Origin: Actinocatenispora sp963815125
GTDB taxonomy: Bacteria > Actinomycetota > Actinomycetes > Mycobacteriales > Micromonosporaceae
Reading direction: 5' to 3'
Assembly (NCBI GenBank): GCA_963815125.1
Contig: CAWFFM010000010.1
Span: 124,001 to 188,000, forward strand
DNA: 64,000 nt
Both the position numbers and the translations under genes were made by a program. Shown one piece after another: positions 9,294-17,246 of this stretch. The notes beneath the pieces are model-generated. The model did not search any database and was not told the DNA's origin. It saw only the letters and a program-made list of their open reading frames with translations. Each line of letters starts with the position of its first letter. Position 1 is the first letter of the stretch.

Positions 9294-10373
9294 ATGGGTT
9301 CTGTCCGCGTTGCCATCGTCGGCGTCGGTAACTGTGCCGCGTCCCTGGTTCAGGGCGTGGAGTACTACCGCGACGCCGATCCGTCCGACCGCGTGCCAGG
9401 GCTCATGCACGTCAAGTTCGGCGACTACCACGTCGGGGACGTGGAGTTCGTCGCGGCGTTCGACGTGGATGCCAAGAAGGTCGGCCGCGATCTGTCCGAG
9501 GCGATCGTCGCCAGCGAGAACAACACCATCAAGATCTGCGACGTACCGCCCTCCGGCGTGAACGTCCAACGTGGACACACGTTCGACGGGCTCGGTGAGT
9601 ACTACCGGGAGACCATCCAGGAGTCCGACGACGAGCCGGTCGACGTCGTCGCCGCGCTGCGCGAGGCGCGGGTCGACGTACTGGTCTCGTACCTGCCGGT
9701 GGGTTCGGAGGAGGCGGACAAGTTCTACGCGCAGTGCGCGATCGACGCCGGGGTCGGCTTCGTCAACGCGCTGCCGGTGTTCATCGCCTCCGACCCGGTG
9801 TGGGCCAAGAAGTTCAGCGACGCGGGCGTACCGATCGTCGGTGACGACATCAAGTCGCAGGTCGGCGCCACCATCACGCACCGCGTACTGGCGAAGCTCT
9901 TCGAGGACCGCGGGGTCCGGCTGGACCGCACGTACCAGCTGAACTTCGGCGGCAACATGGACTTCATGAACATGTTGGAGCGCAAGCGGCTCAAGTCGAA
10001 GAAGATCTCCAAGACGCAGTCGGTCACCTCGCAGATCCCGCACGAGATGCGTACCGCGGACGTCCACATCGGACCGTCCGACTACGTGCCGTTCCTGGAG
10101 GACCGCAAGTACGCGCTGGTCCGGCTCGAGGGCAGCGCGTTCGGTGACGTCCCGCTGCAGTTGGAGTACAAGCTGGAGGTCTGGGACTCGCCCAACTCCG
10201 CCGGCATCATCATCGACGCGCTGCGCGCCGCGAAGATCGCCAAGGACCGGGGGATCGGTGGCCCGATCCTGTCGGCGTCCTCGTACTTCATGAAGTCACC
10301 GCCGGAGCAGTACGACGACTCGACGGCCCGCGACGCCGTGGACAAGTTCATCGCCGGCGAACTGGAGCGCTGA
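9294..10373 (+). CDS. ino1: inositol-3-phosphate synthase
   Basis: The 359-aa enzyme converts glucose 6-phosphate to 1L-myo-inositol 1-phosphate with NAD, the entry to mycothiol and phosphatidylinositol lipids in actinobacteria. The N-terminal Rossmann motif RVAIVGVGNCAASLVQG, the middle IVGDDIKSQVGATITHR and the QLNFGGNMDFMNMLERKRL active-site region (with the downstream KSKKISK) all match the actinobacterial Ino1 type. The length equals the usual 360 aa. An excellent AGGAGG ribosome-binding site lies 7 nt before ATG. It ends at a 23-bp hairpin terminator. The PadR gene just upstream suggests regulated expression. Confidence 0.97.
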   Translation: MGSVRVAIVGVGNCAASLVQGVEYYRDADPSDRVPGLMHVKFGDYHVGDVEFVAAFDVDAKKVGRDLSEAIVASENNTIKICDVPPSGVNVQRGHTFDGLGEYYRETIQESDDEPVDVVAALREARVDVLVSYLPVGSEEADKFYAQCAIDAGVGFVNALPVFIASDPVWAKKFSDAGVPIVGDDIKSQVGATITHRVLAKLFEDRGVRLDRTYQLNFGGNMDFMNMLERKRLKSKKISKTQSVTSQIPHEMRTADVHIGPSDYVPFLEDRKYALVRLEGSAFGDVPLQLEYKLEVWDSPNSAGIIIDALRAAKIAKDRGIGGPILSASSYFMKSPPEQYDDSTARDAVDKFIAGELER

Positions 10374-10395
10374 GCGCACCAGCAGCACCTGCGGC

Positions 10396-10445
10396 ACGCA
10401 GAACGGTGGCCCTCCGGAGCATTCCGGAGGGCCACCGTTCTGCGT
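10396..10445 (+). terminator. 23-bp perfect hairpin after ino1
   Basis: The arms 10396-10418 and 10423-10445 are fully complementary (23 bp) around a GCAT loop, 23 nt after the ino1 stop. It is one of the strongest intrinsic hairpins in the window. Confidence 0.8.
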
Positions 10446-10605
10446 CTGCGGGCGGCCCATCAGGGGTAGATCGGACAAATGCTTTAAGAACAGATAAAGG
10501 CGGGAATCCGCCATTAATGATGGTCCAATGCTATAGACCGTTAGTGACCGTTTTACTACATTCGTAGGCATCCCCTATGGCTTCTCGATGAGGAGAGTGC
10601 GCCAG

Positions 10606-11169
10606 ATGTCTACCCCCAGAAGACTGCGCCGGCTGATCGTGCCGCTGCTGGCCGCCGTCGTCGCGCTGGTCGGCATGGAGTTCGCCGGGACCACCACGGC
10701 CTCCGCCGCCACACCCCACCTGAAGGCGTACACCGTCTGCTACAACGCCAGCAACGCTCCCGACTTCGCCGGCACGATGAACCAGGCCGCCGGGATCTGG
10801 AACGGCAGCGAGAACAACGTGAGCCTGTCCGCGTGCGGCTCGGACATGATGGTCTACGAGATCAACGGTGGCGGCTCCTACGCCCAGGTCTACGGCCTCG
10901 GCCAGGGCGCCATCTACATCGACGTCCAGCAGGCGGCGCAGTACAGCCCGCTGCGTATCGTGGCGCACGAGACCGGCCACATCCTCGGTCTGCCGGACAA
11001 CTACAACGGCGACTGCTCCATCCTGATGTCCGGCGGCAGCGCCGGCACCTCCTGCACCAACCCGTACCCGAGCGCCGGTGAAGCCGCCCAGGTCGACAGC
11101 TTCTTCGGCTTCGCGCCGTCGGTCTCCGGTGGCAGCCACGTCTACCGGGACAGCTGGCCGGCGGCCTGA
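10606..11169 (+). CDS. snapalysin-family secreted zinc metalloprotease
   Basis: A 187-aa preprotein with a signal peptide (RRLRRLIVPLLAAVVALVG, likely cleavage after TASA) and a compact metalloprotease domain. HETGHILGLPD is the HExxHxxGxxD zinc motif of peptidase family M7 (Streptomyces small neutral protease), followed by CSILMSGG with the Met turn. Four cysteines could form two disulfides. The ATG at 10606 was preferred because AGGAG lies 10 nt upstream; an in-frame ATG at 10588 would add six residues and lacks this spacing. The 140 nt upstream are AT-richer than the surroundings and probably hold the promoter. It is probably an extracellular scavenging protease. Confidence 0.9.
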   Translation: MSTPRRLRRLIVPLLAAVVALVGMEFAGTTTASAATPHLKAYTVCYNASNAPDFAGTMNQAAGIWNGSENNVSLSACGSDMMVYEINGGGSYAQVYGLGQGAIYIDVQQAAQYSPLRIVAHETGHILGLPDNYNGDCSILMSGGSAGTSCTNPYPSAGEAAQVDSFFGFAPSVSGGSHVYRDSWPAA

Positions 11170-11185
11170 CCGCCACCTGCCGTAC

Positions 11186-11218
11186 GCGGCCCGGTACCCA
11201 CCTTGGGTGCCGGGCCGC
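11186..11218. terminator. bidirectional hairpin between protease and MMPL genes
   Basis: Arms 11186-11200 and 11204-11218 pair over 15 positions (one G-U) around a 3-nt loop, between convergent genes. Confidence 0.7.
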
Positions 11219-11248
11219 ACCCGTGTCGCGTACCTGGTGCGACCGGGC

Positions 11249-13561
11249 TCAGCGGCGCCCGGCCACCGGTTCGGCGACCGGCGCACCGGGGGTGGCCGCC
11301 GGCACCGCCGTACGGCCCGGCCACCAGTGCGGCACCGTCCAGGCACGCTCACCCAGCAACGCCAGCGCGGCCGGCAGCAGCACACCCCGTACCACCGTCG
11401 CGTCGAGCAGCACCGCGACGGCCATCCCCAGGCCCAGCATCGTGTACTCGATGGAACTCAACGTGAGGAGCACCATGAAGACCGCCGTCATCACCACCGC
11501 GGCGGTGGTCACCACACCGGCGCTGCTGCCGGTACCGCCGACGACAGCATCGATCGGGCCGGCGCCGGCCGCCCAACGTTCCCGTACCCGGTTCAGGATG
11601 AAGATGTGGTAGTCGAGGCTCAGCCCGAACAGCAGGACGAAGATGAACAGCGGCTGCCAGCTGACGATCCCGCCGTACGACCGGAAACCGAGTACCGAAG
11701 CCAGATGCCCGTCCTGGAACACCCAGGTCAGTACGCCCAGTGCGGCGCCCACCGACAGTAGGTTCAGCACCATCGAGACCAGCGGGATGGCCCAGGACCG
11801 GAACGCCAGCGCGATCAGTACGAACCCCAGGACCAGTACGAACCCGACCACGAACGGCGTCCGCCCGGTGAGCTGCCGGGTGAAGTCGTACGCGAACGCG
11901 GTCCGGCCCGAGACGGCGAAGTCGACCCCCGGCACCCGGCCGACGGTCTCCGGCAGCGCCCTGGTCCGTAGGTAGCTCAGCGCACGGTCCGAGGCAGGAT
12001 CGGTGCCCGAACCGGCCAGCGGGACCCGTACCACCAACGCCCGGTCGACGGCGGCCACCGAGACCGGACCGGTCAGGCCACCCTCCCCGGCCCTGACCCG
12101 GTCGGTCAGCCGGCTGATCTGGGCGCGGACCGCAGGGGAGTCGACCGGACCACCACGCCCGCGCCAGATCACCACCCGGGTCGGGGACACCGCGCCAGGA
12201 AACGCCTGCTGGGTCCGTGCCGCCGCGTCCACCTGGGGAACGCTGCGCGGCAGGCTGTCGGTCGGTGCCGCGTCCTGCAACCGCATGCCCAGCGCCGGCA
12301 CCGCGACGACGAGCAGGGCCAACGCGGCCAGCCCGCCCCACCACAGCGGACGACGTACCACCCGCCGGGCCAGCCCGGACCAGATCCGGGACGTACCGGC
12401 CGTCACGCGCCGGCGCCCCAACCAGGGAATCCGGGTACGGTCCACCCAGTGCCCCAGTGTGGCGAGGGTCGCAGGCAGTACCGTCACCGACCCCGCCATG
12501 GCCAGTCCGACGATCAGAATCGTGCCGATGGTCAGCCCACGGAACGCGTCGATGCCGGTGAACAGCAGGCCGCACAGGCAGAGGATCACCGTCAGGCCGG
12601 CCACCACGACCACCCGGCCGGAGGTACGGGCGGTGATCCGCAACGCTTCCGGTACGCTGCGTCCGGCCGCGCGCTCCTCCCGCTCCCGGCGCAGGTAGAA
12701 CAGGCAGTAGTCGACGCCCACCGCGACCCCGATCAGCAGCACCATCGACGACGTGGCGCTGTTGATCGGTACCCAGTGGTCGATCACCTGCAGCAACGAG
12801 AAGGTGGCGGCGACCGTGGTCGCGGTCAGCAGCACCGGAATGCCGGCGGCGATCAGCGAGCCGAACACCACCAGCAGGATCACCACGGTCAGCGGCAGCG
12901 AAGTGCGCTCCGCGGTACCGAAGTCGCTCTTGATCGACCGGTCCACGGCGGTGGCGATGCTCAGGTCACCGGACTGCGCGAGGCGCGTCCCCGGATGCCG
13001 CGCCGACACCTGATGCACCGCGCGGACCGCGGCGGCGAAATGCCCGTCGAGCGCGTCGTCCGGCCCGGCCACCTGGAAGGTGACGAGCCCGGACCGTCGG
13101 TCCGCCGACACCCGGTCCGAGCCGTCCCGGTCCGAGCCGCCACGGTCCGGGTCGTCCCGGTCCAGCGGCGACCGGACCTCGCGTACCGAGCCGGGGAGCT
13201 GGTGCAGCGTACGGACCAGGTCGGCGGTGGCTGCCCGGGCCCGGGAGTCCGTTGCGTACGGCGTGCCGCCCGACCCACGCGACTGGATCAGCACACTCTC
13301 CCGGACCGGATCCTCGGCGTGCTGCGCGTCCAGTACCCGCTGCGCGCGGCCCGATTCCCCGGGGTCGGCGCTGGGTGCGCCCGGACCAGCGACGATCCCG
13401 CTGAGCACGATAGAGCCGATGATCAGGCCGAACCAGCCGAGGATGGCCACGGCGCGGTGCCGGACGGACCATCCGGTGATCCGCTCGAGCAGGGTTCCGG
13501 GCGGTGTCCCGGCTCTCTCCGGGTCCGGTGGCGTACCGCCGGACTTGCCTTCGGGCAGCAT
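11249..13561 (-). CDS. MMPL/RND family membrane transporter
   Basis: The 770-aa protein has two repeats of the MMPL architecture: TM1 (VRHRAVAILGWFGLIIGSI), a large extracytoplasmic loop with many Asp/Arg residues (DRDDPDRGG...), and a block of five to six helices, repeated once. The signature GVAVGVDYCLFYLRREREE after TM4 and LFGLSLDYHIFILNRVRE in the second half carry the Asp-Tyr pairs of the proton relay. Such proteins export lipids, siderophores or polyketides. An AGGA element lies 10 nt before the ATG. No biosynthetic genes are adjacent; the only near co-oriented genes are the small ArsR-like operon upstream, so the substrate is unknown. Confidence 0.9.
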   Translation of the reverse strand: MLPEGKSGGTPPDPERAGTPPGTLLERITGWSVRHRAVAILGWFGLIIGSIVLSGIVAGPGAPSADPGESGRAQRVLDAQHAEDPVRESVLIQSRGSGGTPYATDSRARAATADLVRTLHQLPGSVREVRSPLDRDDPDRGGSDRDGSDRVSADRRSGLVTFQVAGPDDALDGHFAAAVRAVHQVSARHPGTRLAQSGDLSIATAVDRSIKSDFGTAERTSLPLTVVILLVVFGSLIAAGIPVLLTATTVAATFSLLQVIDHWVPINSATSSMVLLIGVAVGVDYCLFYLRREREERAAGRSVPEALRITARTSGRVVVVAGLTVILCLCGLLFTGIDAFRGLTIGTILIVGLAMAGSVTVLPATLATLGHWVDRTRIPWLGRRRVTAGTSRIWSGLARRVVRRPLWWGGLAALALLVVAVPALGMRLQDAAPTDSLPRSVPQVDAAARTQQAFPGAVSPTRVVIWRGRGGPVDSPAVRAQISRLTDRVRAGEGGLTGPVSVAAVDRALVVRVPLAGSGTDPASDRALSYLRTRALPETVGRVPGVDFAVSGRTAFAYDFTRQLTGRTPFVVGFVLVLGFVLIALAFRSWAIPLVSMVLNLLSVGAALGVLTWVFQDGHLASVLGFRSYGGIVSWQPLFIFVLLFGLSLDYHIFILNRVRERWAAGAGPIDAVVGGTGSSAGVVTTAAVVMTAVFMVLLTLSSIEYTMLGLGMAVAVLLDATVVRGVLLPAALALLGERAWTVPHWWPGRTAVPAATPGAPVAEPVAGRR

Positions 13562-13631
13562 GAGGTGCTGTCCTTTCTGTGAGGAAGCGTTGCGTGCAGC
13601 TCGCCCACGGGCGAGGGTGATGCTTCTTCCG

Positions 13632-13663
13632 CTGGGCCGTCGAGTTGCCGCTCGGCGGCCCAG
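13632..13663 (-). terminator. hairpin after the ArsR-like operon
   Basis: The 8-bp stem CTGGGCCG (13632-13639) / CGGCCCAG (13656-13663) with a 16-nt loop lies between the 89-aa gene and the MMPL gene. A modest candidate. Confidence 0.4.
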
Positions 13664-13676
13664 GTCTCAGGCCAGC

Positions 13677-13946
13677 TCAGTCCACCTCCCGGAGGATCCG
13701 CTCCACCGACTCCACCCTCGAATGGGTGGCGGTCAGGCGCTCGTCCAGGCCGGCGAGCTGACGCCTGGTCTCCTCCTGGGCGCGGATGGAGCGTTCGGCG
13801 AGCGCGCGGTACTCGTCCTCACGGACCAGGGCCAGCTTGGCCCGCCAGTTGGCGGCGAGCTGCCAGATGGTCACCGTGAGGACGGTGGCGATTCCGGCGA
13901 AGAGGGCGAAACCCCCAGCGACCTCGGCCCAGGCATGTCCGCTCAT
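13677..13946 (-). CDS. small single-TM coiled-coil protein
   Basis: An 89-aa protein with one membrane helix (GGFALFAGIATVLTVTIWQLA, about 11-31) followed by a charged helical tail (EYRALAERSIRAQEETRRQLAGLDERL) predicted to form a coiled coil. The ATG at 13946 overlaps the stop codon of the ArsR-like gene (ATGA), and a GGGAG element lies upstream, so the two are translationally coupled. I do not recognise the family; proteins of this shape occur next to ArsR-like regulators in actinomycetes and could act as a membrane partner, which is an inference from context only. Confidence 0.8.
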   Translation of the reverse strand: MSGHAWAEVAGGFALFAGIATVLTVTIWQLAANWRAKLALVREDEYRALAERSIRAQEETRRQLAGLDERLTATHSRVESVERILREVD

Positions 13947-14320
13947 GACTGTGCTCCCTTCCCGCCCCGATGGGCGGCGTCCTGTCTTGGGTCCGGTCCG
14001 TTCGGGTCCGGCGGGGTCAACGTGCGTACCGCAGCCGAGATCGTCTCCGGTGTCAGGTGGTAGGCGAACGGGGTCGGCTCGTAGAACTTCATCGCCCTGC
14101 CGTCCTCGGAGAGCTCCAGTTGCGCCGAGACGAGACCGGCCGATTCGAGCTTCTTGAGGTGGATCTGCAACAGCGCCCGGCTGATGCCCAGGTCGCGCGC
14201 CAACTCGCTGACGTACCTGCGCTCGCGGACCAGTTCTCCCACGATCCGCAGCCGGTGCGGGTTGGCCAGCGTGGCGAGGACCCGGAGCAACTGGTCCCCG
14301 GTCGCCGGCGAGCCGCTCAT
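13943..14320 (-). CDS. ArsR-like winged-helix regulator
   Basis: A 125-aa winged-helix protein. It carries QLLRVLATLANPHRLRIVGEL, then RYVSELARDLGISRALLQIHLKKLESAGLV, the recognition helix region, and a wing ending in KFYEPTPFAYHLTPETI. No obvious metal-binding Cys cluster is present, so it is not a classical arsenic sensor. The ATG at 14320 was chosen over a 120-codon upstream extension that runs antisense through ogt; AGGG lies 7 nt before it. The upstream DNA (about 14325-14355) is AT-richer and probably holds the promoter. It shares a 4-nt overlap with the downstream membrane gene. Confidence 0.9.
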   Translation of the reverse strand: MSGSPATGDQLLRVLATLANPHRLRIVGELVRERRYVSELARDLGISRALLQIHLKKLESAGLVSAQLELSEDGRAMKFYEPTPFAYHLTPETISAAVRTLTPPDPNGPDPRQDAAHRGGKGAQS

Positions 14321-14430
14321 AACGAAACCCTGCACATGCCAAATAAAGTTAGCAGGTACGCGCGCGCATGTCGACTGCATGACCGAGAGACGGGACACCG
14401 TCCGCGTACGGCGCCGGTGTGGGCGGCGGG

Positions 14431-14919
14431 TCAGCCCGACAGCAGCCCGTCGGCGAGCTGGACGCGAGCCTCCAGTTCGAGCAGGAAACGCTTGCGGTGC
14501 AGCCCACCGCCGTACCCGACGAGCTTGCGGTTGGCGCCGACCACCCGGTGGCAGGGCACGATGACCGGCACCGGATTGTGGTTGTTGGCGGTGCCCACCG
14601 CACGGGACGCACCGACGTCGCCGGCGACCGTACGGGCAATGTCGCCGTAACTGCACATCTCCCCGTACGGGATGGTGCACAGTGCGGCCCAGACCGCCCG
14701 TTCGAACGACGACCCGATCAGCTCCAGCGGCAGGTCGAAGCCGGTACGCCGGCCGGCGAAGTACTCGTCGAGCTGGGCAGCGGTCGCGGCCAGCACCGGA
14801 TCGTCCGGGCTGGGCGGGCCCGCCGGGACCGGACCGGCGAACCGGAGCTGCCGCAGGGTGCCCTCCCCGGCGACCGCTATCAGGTCACCGATGGGGGACG
14901 GCACCGCCAACCAACGCAT
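14431..14919 (-). CDS. ogt: methylated-DNA-protein cysteine methyltransferase
   Basis: A 162-aa O6-alkylguanine-DNA alkyltransferase, which repairs O6-methylguanine by irreversible transfer to its own cysteine. The active-site motif VPVIVPCHRVV is intact, preceded by the DNA-binding ASRAVGTANNHNP segment and the helix-turn-helix region SFERAVWAALCTIPYGE. The length matches Ogt-type proteins without the Ada N-domain. The ATG start gives MRWLAVPSPIGDL, typical of the family. It is transcribed as an apparently single gene. Confidence 0.95.
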   Translation of the reverse strand: MRWLAVPSPIGDLIAVAGEGTLRQLRFAGPVPAGPPSPDDPVLAATAAQLDEYFAGRRTGFDLPLELIGSSFERAVWAALCTIPYGEMCSYGDIARTVAGDVGASRAVGTANNHNPVPVIVPCHRVVGANRKLVGYGGGLHRKRFLLELEARVQLADGLLSG

Positions 14920-15103
14920 CCGTTCATGATGGCAGCCCGCGCCGCTCTTCGGCTCGCGGGAATCGGACCTGCGGTTGTCGGCCGTGTTCCTGACCGGTAG
15001 CGGCTGCCGCTGAACCTCACCCGCACGGCGTTTCCGATCCGGGCATGCGCGGGGTCGCTACCCTGGGACCGCCAGCGGGGCAGTGGGGTCGAAGGGCGGC
15101 AAG

Positions 15104-15643
15104 GTGGACGCGGTCACGGTCATCTTCCTGATCGTCGGAGCGTTCGGCGTCGTCGTCCTGGCCGGTTCGCTGCTCTTCGGTGAACTGCTCAACTTCGGAC
15201 ACGCGGACGCCGACGGCCCGTTCTCCGTACCGGCGATGGCCGGGTTCATCGGCGCGCTCGGGTTCGTCGGCGCCATCGCGGCTGCGGTGGTTCCCGGCGG
15301 CCCGACGGTCGAGGCGCTCGCCGGCGCGGGCGCCGGACTCGTCGCCGCGGTCCCCACCGGCCTGCTCGCCGTCCGACTCACCCGCGCCATGATGCGGATG
15401 CCCACCGATGCAACGCTGACCAGCCGTGACCTGCTCGGCACCACCGGCGTGGTGACCACGCCGATCCGGGCCGGCGGCTACGGCGAGGTCAGTGTCTCCG
15501 TTGCCGGGCAACGGATCAAGTACAACGCACGCGCCGACCGGCCGTTGGCGATCGGCACCCCGGTGCTGGTGGTCGACACACCCAGCAGCACCAGCGTGGT
15601 GGTCGAGGAGACCGCTGCGCTGCTACCCCCGGACCTCGGCTGA
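15104..15643 (+). CDS. NfeD-like membrane protein
   Basis: A 179-aa protein with an N-terminal membrane segment (VTVIFLIVGAFGVVVLAGSLLFG) and further hydrophobic stretches up to residue 95, then an OB-fold C-terminal domain (LLGTTGVVTTPIRAGGYGEVSVSV...PVLVVDTPSSTSVVVEE), the NfeD-C pattern. A GTG at 15104 is used (GAAGGG about 7 nt upstream); a GTG at 15083 is a second option. It lies 42 nt before the flotillin-like gene, the usual NfeD-flotillin pairing; both probably act together at membrane microdomains. Confidence 0.85.
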   Translation: MDAVTVIFLIVGAFGVVVLAGSLLFGELLNFGHADADGPFSVPAMAGFIGALGFVGAIAAAVVPGGPTVEALAGAGAGLVAAVPTGLLAVRLTRAMMRMPTDATLTSRDLLGTTGVVTTPIRAGGYGEVSVSVAGQRIKYNARADRPLAIGTPVLVVDTPSSTSVVVEETAALLPPDLG

Positions 15644-15685
15644 CGTTCCGGCCCGGTCCGCTCAATACTCCACAAAGGACAAAAG

Positions 15686-17197
15686 ATGACTCCGGTAATG
15701 CTGGGGATCGGCGGCCTCGTGCTGCTGGTGATCCTGGTGATCGCACTGGTGCTGTCCCGGATCAAGGTGGCCGGCTCCAACGAGGCGTTCATCGTGACCG
15801 GCCGCAAGGGCAAGTCGACGATGTCCTCCGATGGTCGCCGCACCACCGACCTGTCCGGGCAGAAGGTCGTGATGGGCGCCTCGGTGTTCGTGGTCCCCGT
15901 CGTACAACGGCTGCAGATCCTGGATCTGTCCAGCCGACGCATCCCGGTGACCGTCACCGGTGCGATCAACAAGCAGGGCATCACCTGCAACCTCGACGCG
16001 GTCGCGATCGTCAAGGTCGGCGGCACCGAGGACTCGATCCGGGCCGCCGCACAGCGGTTCCTCGACCAGCAGGCCGAGATCGACGGCTTCACCAGTGAGG
16101 TACTGGCCGGCGCGCTGCGGTCCATCGTCGGACGCCTCACCATCGAGGAGATCATCCGGGACCGGGCGGCGTTCGCCTCCGAGGTCGCCGAGGAGGCCGA
16201 GAACTCACTGACCAACCAGGGTCTCGTACTGGACACCTTCCAGTTGCAGGACATCCGTACCGAGGGCGACTACCTGCGCAACCTCGGACGGCCAGAAGCC
16301 GCCCGCGCGGTCAAGGAAGCCGCCATCGCCGAGGCCACCGCGCGTCAGTCCGCCGAGCAGGAGCGGCTGCGCGCCGAGGAGGTCATCGCCGAGTCGGAGC
16401 GGAACCTGGCCCTGAAGCGGGCCAGCATCCAGGCCGAGACCGACGCCGCCGAGCAGCGTTCCGCAGCCGCCGGTCCGCTGGCCAAGGCCGAGCGGGACCA
16501 GGCGATCCTGGCCGAGCAGGAGAAGGTCGCGCAGCGCAACGCGGAGCTGAAGGAACGACAGCTGGACACCGAGGTACGCAAGCCGGCCGACGCGGCCCGG
16601 TACCAGGTCGAGCAGGAGGCGGAAGCCGCCAAGAACGCGGCCATCTTCCGCGCCGAGGCACAGCGACGCGCCACCGTCGAGGCGGCGCACGCCGAAGCCG
16701 AACAGGCCCGGCTGACCGGTGAAGGTGACCGGGCCCGACGCGCCGCGCTCGCCGAGGCGGACGCGATCGAGGGCGCCAAGCGCGGTGAGGCGGAGAAGCT
16801 GCGCCGGCAGGCCATCGCCGACGCGGTACAGCGCGAAGGTGAGGCGGAGGCGTCCGCGATCCTGGCCCGCGGTACCTCCGAGGCCGAGGCGATGCGGTTG
16901 AAGGCCGCCGCGTTCAGCCAGTACGGCGAGGCCGCCGTGATGGAGATGCTGGTCACGATGCTGCCACAGGTGGTCGAGGCGGCTGCCCGACCGATCTCCG
17001 GTATCGACAAGATGACGGTGATCTCCACCGACGGCGCCAACGCGGTGACGAAGTCGGTGGCGTCCACAGTGGCGCAGGGGCTGCAGCTCGGTACGGACCT
17101 GACCGGTATCGACGTCGCCGCGCTGCTGGCCAAGTTCGCCAACAAGAGCAACGGGTCGGTGCCGGCCGAGGCGATCAGGACCACGCCGGAGAGCTGA
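15686..17197 (+). CDS. flotillin-like SPFH domain protein
   Basis: A 503-aa protein with an N-terminal membrane anchor (VMLGIGGLVLLVILVIALVLSRIKV), an SPFH/Band-7 domain (about 30-200; SNEAFIVTGRKGK, RRIPVTVTGAINKQGITCN), and a long Ala/Glu-rich coiled coil (about 205-410; EAEQARLTGEGDRARRAALAEADAIE), then a glycine-containing C-terminal tail. Flotillins scaffold membrane microdomains and oligomerise through the coiled coil. AAAGGA lies 8 nt before the ATG. It ends at a perfect palindromic terminator. Confidence 0.93.
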   Translation: MTPVMLGIGGLVLLVILVIALVLSRIKVAGSNEAFIVTGRKGKSTMSSDGRRTTDLSGQKVVMGASVFVVPVVQRLQILDLSSRRIPVTVTGAINKQGITCNLDAVAIVKVGGTEDSIRAAAQRFLDQQAEIDGFTSEVLAGALRSIVGRLTIEEIIRDRAAFASEVAEEAENSLTNQGLVLDTFQLQDIRTEGDYLRNLGRPEAARAVKEAAIAEATARQSAEQERLRAEEVIAESERNLALKRASIQAETDAAEQRSAAAGPLAKAERDQAILAEQEKVAQRNAELKERQLDTEVRKPADAARYQVEQEAEAAKNAAIFRAEAQRRATVEAAHAEAEQARLTGEGDRARRAALAEADAIEGAKRGEAEKLRRQAIADAVQREGEAEASAILARGTSEAEAMRLKAAAFSQYGEAAVMEMLVTMLPQVVEAAARPISGIDKMTVISTDGANAVTKSVASTVAQGLQLGTDLTGIDVAALLAKFANKSNGSVPAEAIRTTPES

Positions 17198-17203
17198 GCA
17201 CAG

Positions 17204-17245
17204 CCGACACAGCGGGGTCGCCGGCCGGCGACCCCGCTGTGTCGG
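17204..17245. terminator. 42-bp perfect palindrome, bidirectional terminator
   Basis: A perfect palindrome of two 21-bp arms (17204-17224 and 17225-17245) with no spacer lies between the convergent flotillin and oxidase genes; the right arm ends one base before the oxidase stop codon. Confidence 0.75.
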
Positions 17246-17246
17246 G